Source of the DNA: Kangiella shandongensis
GTDB lineage: Bacteria > Pseudomonadota > Gammaproteobacteria > Enterobacterales > Kangiellaceae
Length of the DNA stretch: 64,000 bases
Assembly (NCBI RefSeq): GCF_020005365.1
Contig: NZ_JACNML010000006.1
Coordinates: forward strand, 62,001-126,000
Direction: 5' to 3'
The position numbers and the translations under genes were made by a program. The notes beneath the pieces were generated by a model. The model was not told where the DNA came from and did no database searches. It saw only the letters and a program-made list of their open reading frames with translations. Below are positions 51,594 through 60,512 of the stretch, piece by piece. Position 1 is the first letter of the stretch; each line of letters starts with the position of its first letter.

Positions 51594-52847
51594 CTAACGG
51601 TCAATTTCACCGAAGACAATATCTTGCGTGCCAATCACTGCGACTACATCCGCCAGCATGTGCCCTTTCACCATTTCATTCATGGCCGATAAGTGAGCGA
51701 AACCCGCCGCTCGAATTTTGACCCGATAGGGTTTATTCGCACCATCGGATACCAGATAAATACCAAACTCGCCTTTGGGATGCTCTACCGCGGCATAAGC
51801 TTCGCCTTCCGGCACACAATACCCTTCCGTAAACAGTTTAAAGTGGTGAATTAACGCTTCCATATCGTGTTTCATGGTTTCACGATCCGGCGGCGTCACC
51901 TTGTAATTATCCAACATAACCGGGCCTGAATTTTTGCGTAACCACTCGATACATTGACGTACAATCTTGTTCGACTGGCGCATCTCTTCAACGCGAACTA
52001 AATACCGATCGTAACAGTCGCCTGTTTTGCCCAGCGGAATATCGAAGTCGAGTTCGTCATACACCTCGTAAGGCTGCTTTTTACGCAGATCCCAGGCCAC
52101 ACCAGAACCGCGTAGCATCGGCCCGGAAAAACCTAGCTGCAAGGCTCGCTCGGCCTGTACGATGCCAACGCCAACAGTGCGCTGTTTCCAGATACGGTTC
52201 TCGGTTAACAGGCTTTCATAGTCTTCGATGCATTGCGGGAAGTACTCAGTAAAGTCCCACAAATAATCCAGCAGAGAACCCTGACGATTGGCGTTAAGTT
52301 CCTCGGCTTTTTTCTTGTCAGTAAAAGGCGATTCCTTGTACTGCGGCATAGTTTCCGGCAGATCGCGGTAGACACCACCCGGGCGGAAATAGGTCGCATG
52401 CATGCGCGCACCACTGACTGCTTCATAGGCGTCCATCAGTGCCTCGCGCTCACGAAACGTATAGAGGAAGACGGTCATGGCACCGATATCCAGGCCATGG
52501 GCGCCTAACCACATCAGGTGATTTAAAATTCGGGTGATTTCGGCAAACATCACTCGGATGTATTGCGCACGCTTTGGCGGCGTAATCCCCATCAGCTTTT
52601 CGATCGCCATGACGTAAGCATGCTCGTTAGACATCATGGACACATAGTCCAGACGATCCATATAGCCAATGCTTTGATTAAACGGCTTGCTTTCCGCCAG
52701 CTTCTCCGTTGCGCGGTGCAGTAAGCCCACATGCGGATCGGCTCTGACCACCGTTTCACCGTCCATTTCCAGAATTAGCCGCAACACACCGTGTGCTGCC
52801 GGATGCTGAGGCCCAAAATTTACCGTGTAATTACGAATCTCAGCCAT
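51594..52847 (-). CDS. nuoD: NADH-quinone oxidoreductase subunit D
   Basis: 49-kDa-type subunit forming the quinone site. I start at the ATG at 52847 ([20 protein letters not shown]), which has GGGAGG five bases upstream and overlaps the nuoC end; the longer in-frame start is unlikely. 417 aa. It is a separate gene from nuoC, unlike the nuoCD fusion of E. coli. Confidence 0.97.
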   Translation of the reverse strand: MAEIRNYTVNFGPQHPAAHGVLRLILEMDGETVVRADPHVGLLHRATEKLAESKPFNQSIGYMDRLDYVSMMSNEHAYVMAIEKLMGITPPKRAQYIRVMFAEITRILNHLMWLGAHGLDIGAMTVFLYTFREREALMDAYEAVSGARMHATYFRPGGVYRDLPETMPQYKESPFTDKKKAEELNANRQGSLLDYLWDFTEYFPQCIEDYESLLTENRIWKQRTVGVGIVQAERALQLGFSGPMLRGSGVAWDLRKKQPYEVYDELDFDIPLGKTGDCYDRYLVRVEEMRQSNKIVRQCIEWLRKNSGPVMLDNYKVTPPDRETMKHDMEALIHHFKLFTEGYCVPEGEAYAAVEHPKGEFGIYLVSDGANKPYRVKIRAAGFAHLSAMNEMVKGHMLADVVAVIGTQDIVFGEIDR

Positions 52848-53532
52848 CTTTGCCTCCCGGTTCTGGAGCAGCGACATAAATGGTTTCATCTTTATGCTTA
52901 CGAATCACCCGTGGCACCAAGACTCTCGGTTCGATGGAAACTGGCTCATAGACGCATCGGTTTTGTTTGGCATCAAAACGCAGCTCAACATTACCAATCA
53001 GTGGGAAATCTTTACGGAAAGGGTGACCGACAAAGCCATAATCGGTCATGATACGGCGCAAATCAGGGTGTCCGGTAAACAAGATACCAAACAAGTCGAA
53101 TGCTTCACGTTCATACCAGTTAGCGCTGGCCCAGATGCCAATAACCGAAGGAATGGTTGGTCGATTTTCTTTAACAAAGCATTTCACCCGTAACCGACGG
53201 TTATGAGCAATGGACAGTAAATGATAAACCACCGCAAAACGCTCCCGCTGCCAAGCCTGTTTCACCGCCTGCGACTCTTCACGACCTCGCCCAAAGCCAA
53301 CGCTCGTTGCTTCAGTGGTTGCCCACTCATCCTGCCCATAAGTAAGGTAATCCACCACAGTTAAATCTATCAACTGCTCAAAAGCCAAATCATCGTGGTC
53401 GCGCAGCTGCTTCATCACGTCGAGCAGATCGTCTTTGCTAACTTCGATCATGACTTCCCCGAAACCCTCTTCACAAGCAACGAGAGCGTCTTCAAAGATT
53501 TCACCTAGTTGCTTCATCAGAGCTTCAGGCAC
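52840..53532 (-). CDS. nuoC: NADH-quinone oxidoreductase subunit C
   Basis: 30-kDa-type peripheral subunit, 230 aa, with the motif [22 protein letters not shown] and the C-terminal [10 protein letters not shown]. The start codon is GTG with GAGG six bases upstream, overlapping the nuoB end by eight bases. Extra basic, Glu-rich tail beyond the core domain. Confidence 0.96.
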   Translation of the reverse strand: MPEALMKQLGEIFEDALVACEEGFGEVMIEVSKDDLLDVMKQLRDHDDLAFEQLIDLTVVDYLTYGQDEWATTEATSVGFGRGREESQAVKQAWQRERFAVVYHLLSIAHNRRLRVKCFVKENRPTIPSVIGIWASANWYEREAFDLFGILFTGHPDLRRIMTDYGFVGHPFRKDFPLIGNVELRFDAKQNRCVYEPVSIEPRVLVPRVIRKHKDETIYVAAPEPGGKDG

Positions 53533-54058
53533 TCGTCACCTCGCTGCTCTTTTCATTGTTTTTATGTTGTCGTCTGGAGTCGCGCGCAATGACGGTTTGG
53601 CGTTTAATTTTGTTTTGTAGCTGGATGATACCGTACAGTAATGCCTCGGCCGTTGGCGGGCAACCGGGAACGTAAATATCGACGGGGATAATTCTATCGC
53701 AACCACGAACGACCGAATAGGAATAATGATAATAGCCGCCGCCATTGGCGCAGGAGCCCATTGAAATAACCCATTTGGGATCCGGCATCTGATCGTAAAC
53801 CCGGCGTAGGGCTGGTGCCATTTTATTGGTCAAAGTGCCTGCCACAATCATGACATCGGATTGCCGTGGGCTCGGACGAAAAATCACACCGAAGCGATCC
53901 ATATCGTAGCGCGCGGCACCGGCATGCATCATCTCAATAGCACAACAGGCTAAGCCAAAGGTGACCGGCCACATGGAGCCCGTGCGTGCCCAGTCCAGCA
54001 GATCCTGAACACTGGTCGTGACAAATCCATCGCTATTGAGTTTTTCCTCTAGTCCCAT
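53525..54058 (-). CDS. nuoB: NADH-quinone oxidoreductase subunit B
   Basis: Holds the terminal cluster N2 next to the quinone. 177 aa with tandem cysteines in [22 protein letters not shown] and [15 protein letters not shown]. Follows nuoA by six bases. Confidence 0.98.
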   Translation of the reverse strand: MGLEEKLNSDGFVTTSVQDLLDWARTGSMWPVTFGLACCAIEMMHAGAARYDMDRFGVIFRPSPRQSDVMIVAGTLTNKMAPALRRVYDQMPDPKWVISMGSCANGGGYYHYSYSVVRGCDRIIPVDIYVPGCPPTAEALLYGIIQLQNKIKRQTVIARDSRRQHKNNEKSSEVTSA

Positions 54059-54064
54059 ACCATC

Positions 54065-54421
54065 TTACTCCCACTCTAATGCGCCTTTTTTCCATTCATA
54101 AGCAAAGCCGACTAATAATAGTAATAAAAATACACTCATAGAGAGCAAGCCGAACCAGCCTATGTCATCAAGCACCACGGCCCAAGGAAATAGAAAGGCG
54201 ATTTCGAGATCGAAAATAATAAAGAGGATTGCTACTAAATAGAACCGCACATCAAACTTCATTCTGGAATCTTCAAAGGCGTCAAAACCGCACTCAAAGG
54301 GCTTATTTTTGGCCTCACTCGGCTTGGTTGGGCCAGCGAAGTAACCAACCAATAACAAGCCAGCTCCAAATAGTAAGCCTATTAGGATGAAGACTAGAAT
54401 AGGTGCATATTGTTCTATCAT
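54065..54421 (-). CDS. nuoA: NADH-quinone oxidoreductase subunit A
   Basis: Small three-helix membrane subunit of complex I, 118 aa, with [25 protein letters not shown] and [13 protein letters not shown]. First gene of the nuo operon. No strong Shine-Dalgarno is visible before the ATG. The promoter should lie in the gap towards the HD-GYP gene, but I could not assign it. Confidence 0.97.
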   Translation of the reverse strand: MIEQYAPILVFILIGLLFGAGLLLVGYFAGPTKPSEAKNKPFECGFDAFEDSRMKFDVRFYLVAILFIIFDLEIAFLFPWAVVLDDIGWFGLLSMSVFLLLLLVGFAYEWKKGALEWE

Positions 54422-54623
54422 AGGTTCAAATATGTTGCCTTAATTTGTTATATATCAATAAGATTTAGGCACTCACAGCGAATACCTTACCAGCAGTTTT
54501 TCACTTTGGCTAGTGATGTTTACGCTACCAATTTCTCGCTTCATAACATTTAATCCTCCGTAGCCTCGTTATGGTGGCTCATACTTATTAGATCCGCTTT
54601 AAGTCCTTATTGTTCATAGATTC

Positions 54624-54651
54624 TTGCAAAATATCCAAAAAGGATTAATAT
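54624..54651 (+). promoter_or_regulatory. Candidate sigma70 promoter of the first HD-GYP gene
   Basis: TTGCAA and TAATAT separated by 16 bases, 26 bases before the start codon. The second HD-GYP gene has the same -35 hexamer and spacing, and both contain AAGGATTA between or at the -10, which supports a real, duplicated promoter. The rest of the nuoA-facing gap shows no further clear motif. Confidence 0.6.
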
Positions 54652-54676
54652 GAATAATAAGAAATGAGGAGAATGG

Positions 54677-55987
54677 ATGGTGTTTGACTCATTATTAAGC
54701 CTGATTGGCAGATCTTCCAAGAAAGAAGTCGTGAAGACGACTTCACCATCCACTGTGGCCCGTCATAAAGTCGAAAAGAAAAAAATCCCCGTATCCAAGC
54801 TTGCCAAGGGCATGACTGTTGTCGAGCTTGATCGGCCTTGGACCGAAGTTCCTGTCATGTTTCAGGAAATAACCATATCAACCGGTAAAGAAATCCAGTT
54901 ACTGCAGCAGTACTGCCAGCACGTATATATCGATCACCACTCTTATACCAACATTTACACCAAGCAGTTTCTCAATCGGCAGCAAAAAGCGGACTACGCG
55001 CAGCACAAGGTAAATCCAGAAGAGGCCAGTCAAAAGCTTCAGGAAGAACTGCCAAGAGCACGAAAAACCTTTGAGCGCTCTCAGGAGCATATCAACAAGC
55101 TACTGGAAGATGTTCTGCGCGACAGCAAAATTGATATCGAAGGGTCAAAACAGCTGGTCGCCAGCTGCGTTGATAGTATCTTAAACAACGAAACTGCTTT
55201 ATTCTGGTTGTCCAAGATTAAACACCGTGACAAGTACACTGCCGAGCATAGCGTTCGCGTGGCAATTCTGGCCATCGCGTTTGGCAAATACCTGCAGCTT
55301 CCCCGTTACGAATTAGAGCAGCTCGGATTGTGTGGCATGCTGCACGACGTTGGCAAGATGAAAGTTCCTCAGCATATTCTTAATAAGTCCGGCCCGCTCT
55401 CCAAGGATGAATTCAAACTGGTTAAAGAACATGCCATGTTAGGTTATGTCTATCTGCATGAGCATGGCGGTATTAGCGAGCAAATCTGCAGTACCGCCTA
55501 CAATCATCATGAACAGATGAATTCCAAAGGCTATCCGCGCCAAATCAGTACGGAGAAGCTTTCCAAGTATGATCGAATCATTGCGATCCTGGACAGTTAC
55601 GATGCCATGATCAGCGACCGCTGTTACCGCAATGCCATACCTCCATCCAAGGCCATCTCCGAGCTATACAAAGGTCAGGGCTCACAATACGATGAAGAGT
55701 TAATCCACGAGTTTATTCAAATGGTCGGTATATACCCTATTGGCAGCTTGGTCGAACTGAATAATGGGCAGGTTGGGATCGTATTATCTGCCAATCCGGA
55801 CAATAAACTGTCACCCGTTGTCGAACTGATTACCAACAAATACCGCAAACCCATTAAGCCTATTGCTATTAATTTAGCCAAAGGCCCTAAAGATGCACAG
55901 GGCAACCCATTGAAAGTTAAACAGACCCTTGCCGATAACCAGGTAAACTTTGATTTAGAACACCTTGTGCGCAGCGTTGCGGCCTAA
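54677..55987 (+). CDS. HD-GYP domain phosphodiesterase, copy 1
   Basis: A 436-aa cytoplasmic protein with an N-terminal DUF3391-like domain (about 30-155, beginning VSKLAKGMTVVELDRPW) and an HD-GYP domain (about 160-370) that in the family hydrolyses cyclic di-GMP. Metal ligands visible: H191, H223-D224 (HDVGK), H277-H278-E279, and DSYDAMISDRCYR. The GYP motif reads HHEQMNSKGYP, with N and S at the usual D and G positions, so activity could be altered. AGGAG precedes the ATG. The next gene is a close paralogue. Direction is opposite to nuo. Confidence 0.92.
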   Translation: MVFDSLLSLIGRSSKKEVVKTTSPSTVARHKVEKKKIPVSKLAKGMTVVELDRPWTEVPVMFQEITISTGKEIQLLQQYCQHVYIDHHSYTNIYTKQFLNRQQKADYAQHKVNPEEASQKLQEELPRARKTFERSQEHINKLLEDVLRDSKIDIEGSKQLVASCVDSILNNETALFWLSKIKHRDKYTAEHSVRVAILAIAFGKYLQLPRYELEQLGLCGMLHDVGKMKVPQHILNKSGPLSKDEFKLVKEHAMLGYVYLHEHGGISEQICSTAYNHHEQMNSKGYPRQISTEKLSKYDRIIAILDSYDAMISDRCYRNAIPPSKAISELYKGQGSQYDEELIHEFIQMVGIYPIGSLVELNNGQVGIVLSANPDNKLSPVVELITNKYRKPIKPIAINLAKGPKDAQGNPLKVKQTLADNQVNFDLEHLVRSVAA

Positions 55988-56303
55988 TCTAACCACAACC
56001 GATCCATTTGTATTTAGTAAAGCTTCTGTCTGGAGTAAATTTATTACTCATTATTCACCAGCACAATACCTTGAAACAATTCCTGTAGTCATTTTTATGT
56101 ACTACAGAGAAGTTAACCATGGATAACCCTATTGTCTCTGGCAGCCAATACACTCTATCAACTTAATTTTGACACTATGTATGCGTTTAAAGGTTTTACA
56201 GTATTCAGCTTCCCCTAAGCGTTATTACCGTTCACCCATAATATGTTTATTGCAAAAAATAAGGATTAGTCTAAGATAATTAATGGAGGGTCAAATAGGG
56301 ATC
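55988..56303. other. Gap between the two HD-GYP genes
   Basis: No ORF or RNA gene is seen. It contains one perfect inverted repeat CTGTAGT/ACTACAG (56083-56107, 11-base loop, no T-tract) and, near its right end, the promoter of the second gene. I see no terminator for the first gene. Confidence 0.6.
56250..56277 (+). promoter_or_regulatory. Candidate sigma70 promoter of the second HD-GYP gene
   Basis: TTGCAA and TAAGAT separated by 16 bases. The predicted transcription start is near 56284, which would place the first in-frame ATG (56283) at or before the transcript start and supports the later ATG at 56304. Confidence 0.55.
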
Positions 56304-57617
56304 ATGTTTGCTTCTTTATTCCAATTTCTAGGTCTAACATCAAAACCAAAGACAGTACAAACTGTCTCACAAAAAGCTATGACCTCCCATAAAATTGAGA
56401 AGAAAAAAATCCCTGTATCAAAACTATGCAAAGGCATGACGGTCGTAGAGCTCGATCGGCCCTGGACAGATCTCCCCGTGATATTCCAAGAAATCACCAT
56501 TAAGACTGACAAAGAAGTGAAAATGTTACGGAAATACTGTCAGCATGTGTATATCGATCACCATTCCTATATAACAATATACGCCCAACAGCTTCTTGAT
56601 AAAAAACGCAAACCCATATACATAAAACCGGACCTAACACCTAAGCAAACCAGTGCCAGCTTACGAGAAGAGTTGCCTCGCGCTAAAAATGTATTTGATA
56701 AATCCCATAAACATATCAATGACCTTATGCGTGCAGTACAGCGCGATAGTAAAATTGATATCGAAAGTTCCAAGCAACTCGTTTCTAGCTGCGTTGATAG
56801 CATTCTTAGTGACGAAACAGCTATGTTCTGGTTATCCAAAATTAAAAATAAAGATGAATACACTTCTGAACATTGTCTTCGTGTCGGTATATTGTCTATC
56901 GCTTTTGGTAAATATCTACAACTACCAAGGAAAGAGCTAGAGTTACTGGGATTGTGCGGGATATTACACGATGTCGGCAAAATGAAAGTGCCTCAACATA
57001 TTCTCAATAAGGAAGGCTCGTTGACTCAAGCCGAATATCAGATCGTGAAAGAGCATACGGTTATTGGTTATGTATTCTTACGTAACCATGGTGGTATTGA
57101 TGAACAGGTCTGCACCGCTGCTTATAATCATCATGAAAGAATGAATGGTCTAGGATATCCTCGCAAAGTTAGTCCTGAACTACTTTCAGACTTTGATCGT
57201 ATTATAGCCATTGTCGACAGCTATGATGCCATGATCAGTGATCGCTGTTATCGCAAAGGCATTCCGCCATCACGTGCCTTATCTAGACTCTACAAAGTCC
57301 AAGGTAGCCTCTACGACTCATACCTGATCAAACAGTTTATTCAGATGGTAGGCGTGTACCCAGTTGGCAGCTTGGTTGAACTCAGTAATGGTCAAGTAGG
57401 TATCGTTTTATCCGTTAATGAAAATAGTAAACTTGAGCCAGTTATTGAGCTTGTAACCGATACCAACAAAAAGCGAATAAAGCCTATAGCGATTGACTTA
57501 ACCAAGCACCCACACGATGAGCAAGGCAAGCCTTTGCGCATCTCTAAAACACTGGCTGACAGTGAAGTCTATTTTGATCTTGAATCCTTTATTCATGGCA
57601 TCAAGGACGGGATATAA
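56304..57617 (+). CDS. HD-GYP domain phosphodiesterase, copy 2
   Basis: Paralogue of the preceding gene with the same architecture: DUF3391-like N domain and HD-GYP domain with H190, H222-D223 (HDVGK), H276-H277-E278 and HHERMNGLGYP. I prefer the ATG at 56304 (437 aa, MFASLFQFLGL) because it aligns with copy 1 and follows GGAGGG downstream of the predicted promoter; an ATG seven codons earlier is possible. The GYP motif is closer to consensus than in copy 1. Likely a c-di-GMP phosphodiesterase affecting motility or biofilm, by family knowledge. Confidence 0.92.
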   Translation: MFASLFQFLGLTSKPKTVQTVSQKAMTSHKIEKKKIPVSKLCKGMTVVELDRPWTDLPVIFQEITIKTDKEVKMLRKYCQHVYIDHHSYITIYAQQLLDKKRKPIYIKPDLTPKQTSASLREELPRAKNVFDKSHKHINDLMRAVQRDSKIDIESSKQLVSSCVDSILSDETAMFWLSKIKNKDEYTSEHCLRVGILSIAFGKYLQLPRKELELLGLCGILHDVGKMKVPQHILNKEGSLTQAEYQIVKEHTVIGYVFLRNHGGIDEQVCTAAYNHHERMNGLGYPRKVSPELLSDFDRIIAIVDSYDAMISDRCYRKGIPPSRALSRLYKVQGSLYDSYLIKQFIQMVGVYPVGSLVELSNGQVGIVLSVNENSKLEPVIELVTDTNKKRIKPIAIDLTKHPHDEQGKPLRISKTLADSEVYFDLESFIHGIKDGI

Positions 57618-57690
57618 CCTGGAGCCTGTTATTTGTAATTTATGACCATTTGGCCTACAGTGAACTATCTACAGCCATAAACATTATCCG

Positions 57691-58707
57691 ATGTCACTAT
57701 ACTCTGTGCAAAACATTTCTTATCCTGCTCCTCGATGGTGCCGTAACACTCACGTTCAATCACTTTTAGCCACTGTTAAGCTGCGCCGTAATAGCGTTAA
57801 ACGACGAGCTCAGCAGCTGATTCAGCACAGTGAAGAAAAGATTATTGAGTGTGACGATGGAGTAAAACTCCAAAGCTTTGTTGCGTTAAACCATTACCAA
57901 GTAAAACCCGATAACAATGCACCGCTTGCCATCCTCATTCATGGCTGGGAAGGAAGTCACCAGTCTTTGTACTTACTATCATCAGCTCAGACGCTTTATC
58001 AACAAGGCTTTACGGTAGTACGACTTAACCTTCGTGATCATGGCAACAGTCATCATCTTAATCCTGAACTCTTCCATTCTAACCGCCTTGATGAAGTAGT
58101 GGAGGCCGTCAAAACGCTACAGCAACAACACCAGCCAGAGAAGCTGTTACTGTGTGGTTTTTCACTTGGTGGAAACTTTGCACTGCGTGTAGCCAACCGT
58201 GCACAAGAAGCAGGGATTAATCTCACCAAAACCATTGCTATCTGCCCAGCACTTGATCCGGCCGATATTTTAATCAAGCTGGAGACCAGCTTCCCACTTT
58301 ACATGAAATACTTCATGTATAAGTGGAAACGCTCCATCCGCAAAAAGCAGGAGCTTTTTCCAGACATATACGATCTGGAAGAGGATCTTCAAACGGATTC
58401 GATGCGTGACTTAACCGAAAAGTTGGTTAAATATTATGGTGAATATCAATCGATCAATGACTATTTCGATGGTTATAATATCTGTGGAGACCGACTACAA
58501 AAGATACAAACGCCAACCACTATTTTAATGAGCAAAGATGATCCCATTATTGACTACCAGGGACTCTATACTCTGCCAGATCATCCGCACATTCATCGCT
58601 ACTTAACCGAACAGGGCGGCCACTGCGGCTATATCAAAAACTACCGACTACAAAGTTGGATGGACGACTTTATTATCGAACAAACTCGACAGTTACTATC
58701 CTCCTGA
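57691..58707 (+). CDS. YheT-like alpha/beta hydrolase
   Basis: A 338-aa hydrolase of the YheT/COG0429 type: N-terminal RWCRNTHVQSLLATVKLRR, oxyanion-region HGWEGSHQSLY, nucleophile S158 in GFSLGG, acid in SKDDPIID (D283/D284) and catalytic H311 in GGHCGY. Members are esterases of poorly known substrate. No clear Shine-Dalgarno precedes the ATG. It follows the HD-GYP gene by 73 bases and could share its transcript. Confidence 0.9.
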   Translation: MSLYSVQNISYPAPRWCRNTHVQSLLATVKLRRNSVKRRAQQLIQHSEEKIIECDDGVKLQSFVALNHYQVKPDNNAPLAILIHGWEGSHQSLYLLSSAQTLYQQGFTVVRLNLRDHGNSHHLNPELFHSNRLDEVVEAVKTLQQQHQPEKLLLCGFSLGGNFALRVANRAQEAGINLTKTIAICPALDPADILIKLETSFPLYMKYFMYKWKRSIRKKQELFPDIYDLEEDLQTDSMRDLTEKLVKYYGEYQSINDYFDGYNICGDRLQKIQTPTTILMSKDDPIIDYQGLYTLPDHPHIHRYLTEQGGHCGYIKNYRLQSWMDDFIIEQTRQLLSS

Positions 58708-58711
58708 GATC

Positions 58712-58740
58712 AAAAAAGCCGCCAATCAGCGGCTTTCTTC
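58712..58740. terminator. Bidirectional terminator between convergent genes
   Basis: Perfect 8-bp stem AAAGCCGC/GCGGCTTT with a 6-base loop, preceded by more A residues and followed by TTTCTTCTT. It serves the hydrolase gene on the plus strand and the secreted-protein gene on the minus strand. Confidence 0.85.
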
Positions 58741-58753
58741 TTCCAAGCGTATT

Positions 58754-59560
58754 TTAATTCAACGCCGATAACTCAATACGTGCTGCAGCGCCGTATAAAT
58801 GGGTAGCGTCACCGTCTACTGTTCCTTTTGGGGCAACCGTAGGCCATAAGCTACGTAAATCCAATAGTAACTTTTTGGTCGTTTCAATATCTGCCGCAGC
58901 CTCAGTTTGCTGCTCATCGCTCAAGCTTTCCAAGCGTTCGATTGCAATCTCGGTAAAACCATAAGCATCCTGATACTCATGCACATTCTTAATCTCACCT
59001 GCTTTAACGCCAATAGCATACTCATCAGCTGCCGTACGGATCATCTGGCTAATGCTAAGCAGCGCTTCTCGTGCTGACTTATCCGCCATCTTTTCACTGG
59101 CTGTAATCGCTTCCAGTAGCGTTGCGTAGGCTGTTTCGACTGCTTCATCGCCTTTCTCATTATTTACCGCATCAGCCAGTTGGCTCAATTCTTCGGCAAA
59201 ACCACCAACACCGCGAGCTTTGAACACTGGTCCTAATCCGGCATACAGTTCATCTTCAGGATGCTTCATATGCGTCTTTGCCATCGCCAGATGACCTTCA
59301 CGATATAATTTAATGCCAACCCACAAATGGCCACGGATTAAGCCCAGGCGAGCAAGGTATGCCGCATTATCGGTACGTAAGTCAGCCTTAACGCTACCTT
59401 CGCCCTCACCTTCGCCGCCTTCACCTTCTCCCATAGCCGAAAAACTCACTGCAGTCGTTGTTACTGGCGTTACCGTCAGGTTATCACTAGCCTGAGTCGC
59501 AACACTGGTCGCGATTAATGCTGAGCCGACGCCGGCCCATACCTTGCGTTTTTCAAACAT
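58754..59560 (-). CDS. Secreted Gly/Glu-rich protein of unknown function
   Basis: A 268-aa exported protein with signal peptide (about residues 1-24, ATQAS) followed by a Thr/Val stretch and the acidic repeat MGEGEGGEGEGEG (43-55). The rest is predicted all-helical with a conserved-looking His/Lys/Asp/Glu segment (REGHLAMAKTHMKHPEDELYAGL) that could bind metal. I recall similar proteins near iron-related genes in marine gammaproteobacteria but cannot name a family. It is divergent from an Fe(II)-dependent hydroxylase gene, and a Fur-box-like site lies between them. A periplasmic role under iron limitation is inferred. Confidence 0.75.
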   Translation of the reverse strand: MFEKRKVWAGVGSALIATSVATQASDNLTVTPVTTTAVSFSAMGEGEGGEGEGEGSVKADLRTDNAAYLARLGLIRGHLWVGIKLYREGHLAMAKTHMKHPEDELYAGLGPVFKARGVGGFAEELSQLADAVNNEKGDEAVETAYATLLEAITASEKMADKSAREALLSISQMIRTAADEYAIGVKAGEIKNVHEYQDAYGFTEIAIERLESLSDEQQTEAAADIETTKKLLLDLRSLWPTVAPKGTVDGDATHLYGAAARIELSALN

Positions 59561-59607
59561 TGAATTACCTTACTTTCAGAAAGTTGATATACTGGCTATG
59601 ATTCCAT

Positions 59608-59630
59608 AAATGCGAATAATTCTCAATATT
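59608..59630. promoter_or_regulatory. Fur-box-like operator between divergent genes
   Basis: TGCGAATAATTCTCA is a 7-1-7 palindrome with a single mismatch to TGAGAAT-n-ATTCTCA, and sits in an AT-rich context like known Fur sites. It lies 48 bases before the secreted-protein start on one side and 27 bases before the hydroxylase start on the other. An upstream TTGATA (59584) with ATAAAT 16 bases later could be a promoter overlapped by the site. Confidence 0.65.
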
Positions 59631-59656
59631 AAATTGACCAAGGTTTGCTTTTATCC

Positions 59657-60313
59657 ATGATATTACATTTAGAAAACGCCATTGATTCAGGTACCCTCGG
59701 CGCGCTGATCGAAGCCATTCAAAATGAAGATTTCACCGACGGCGTCGAAACCGCAGGAAGAGCAGCTCAAGCCGTAAAGCTGAACCGCCAATTGCGGCTC
59801 CAAGGTGGTCAGCCCACCGCACTGAGGTTGCTTCTTGAGCATCTGCAACAGAATCCCCTGCTTAATAGTGCCGCTTTGCCCAAAACATTTACCAATGTCA
59901 TGGTCAATCAATACCAGACCGGTATGGAGTATGGTTTACACATGGACGATGCCCTGATGGGACACGCCCGCACCGATATTTCTTTTACCTTGGGGCTGAC
60001 CGATGTTGAGCAATTTGAAGGCGGCGAACTGGTTCTTGAAGATACTACCGGTGAGCGTAGCTGGAAGCTGGGGCGTGGCGAGTTGCTACTCTACCCCAGC
60101 CATTACCTGCACCGGGTTAATCCAGTCCGCAACGGTGAACGTCTCGCCATGGTTGGCTGGATCCAAAGCCATATTCGCGACAGTCAGCAACGGGAAATCC
60201 TGTTCGATTTGAAATGTTCCATGTCTGAAGAGTTTGAACAACGTGGTAAAACTGGACAGTACGACAGGCTCAGTAAAAGCTACAATAACTTACTCCGTCG
60301 CTGGGCTGAATGA
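59657..60313 (+). CDS. PKHD-type Fe(II)/2-oxoglutarate hydroxylase (PiuC/YbiX-like)
   Basis: A 218-aa cytoplasmic dioxygenase. Iron ligands H95 and D97 (GLHMDD) and H152 (YLHRVNPV), with R162 (NGERLAMVGW) for 2-oxoglutarate. The core FEGGELVLED and the C-terminal REILFDLKCSMSEEFEQRG match PiuC/YbiX. These are iron-regulated and usually near TonB siderophore receptors; the substrate is unknown. I take the ATG at 59657; a TTG four codons earlier is possible. The ribosome site is weak. The Fur-box-like site upstream fits iron control. Confidence 0.92.
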   Translation: MILHLENAIDSGTLGALIEAIQNEDFTDGVETAGRAAQAVKLNRQLRLQGGQPTALRLLLEHLQQNPLLNSAALPKTFTNVMVNQYQTGMEYGLHMDDALMGHARTDISFTLGLTDVEQFEGGELVLEDTTGERSWKLGRGELLLYPSHYLHRVNPVRNGERLAMVGWIQSHIRDSQQREILFDLKCSMSEEFEQRGKTGQYDRLSKSYNNLLRRWAE

Positions 60314-60460
60314 CTTTTGAGTGATACATCCAAGGGGCAGCCCCGGTTACGCTACCCCGTTGGATAAACCCTCCTATAAATCTAGCACCCATATTCCCCT
60401 TAACATTAGCCGCAACGGTTACCGTGGAGCTAAGCCCGCGCAAAGCAAAACCACAGCCAC
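60314..60460. other. Structured gap after the PKHD hydroxylase gene
   Basis: Two stem-loops are visible. ATCCAAGGGG can pair with CCCCGTTGGAT across a 17-base loop with one bulge (60328-60365), or its GGGG can pair locally with CCCC at 60341-60344. A second hairpin (TTAGC/GCTAA with ACGGT/ACCGT inside) spans 60406-60433. No ORF is supported. Confidence 0.5.
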
Positions 60461-60487
60461 AAAAAAACCGCCCGAAGGCGGTTTTTT
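60461..60487. terminator. Bidirectional terminator at the end of the cox operon
   Basis: Stem CCGCC/GGCGG with CGAA loop, flanked by A7 and T6 tracts, so it can work on both strands. It lies 26 bases after the coxC stop. Confidence 0.9.
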
Positions 60488-60512
60488 ATAGTCAGAGCTC
60501 CCTCTATCCCGA

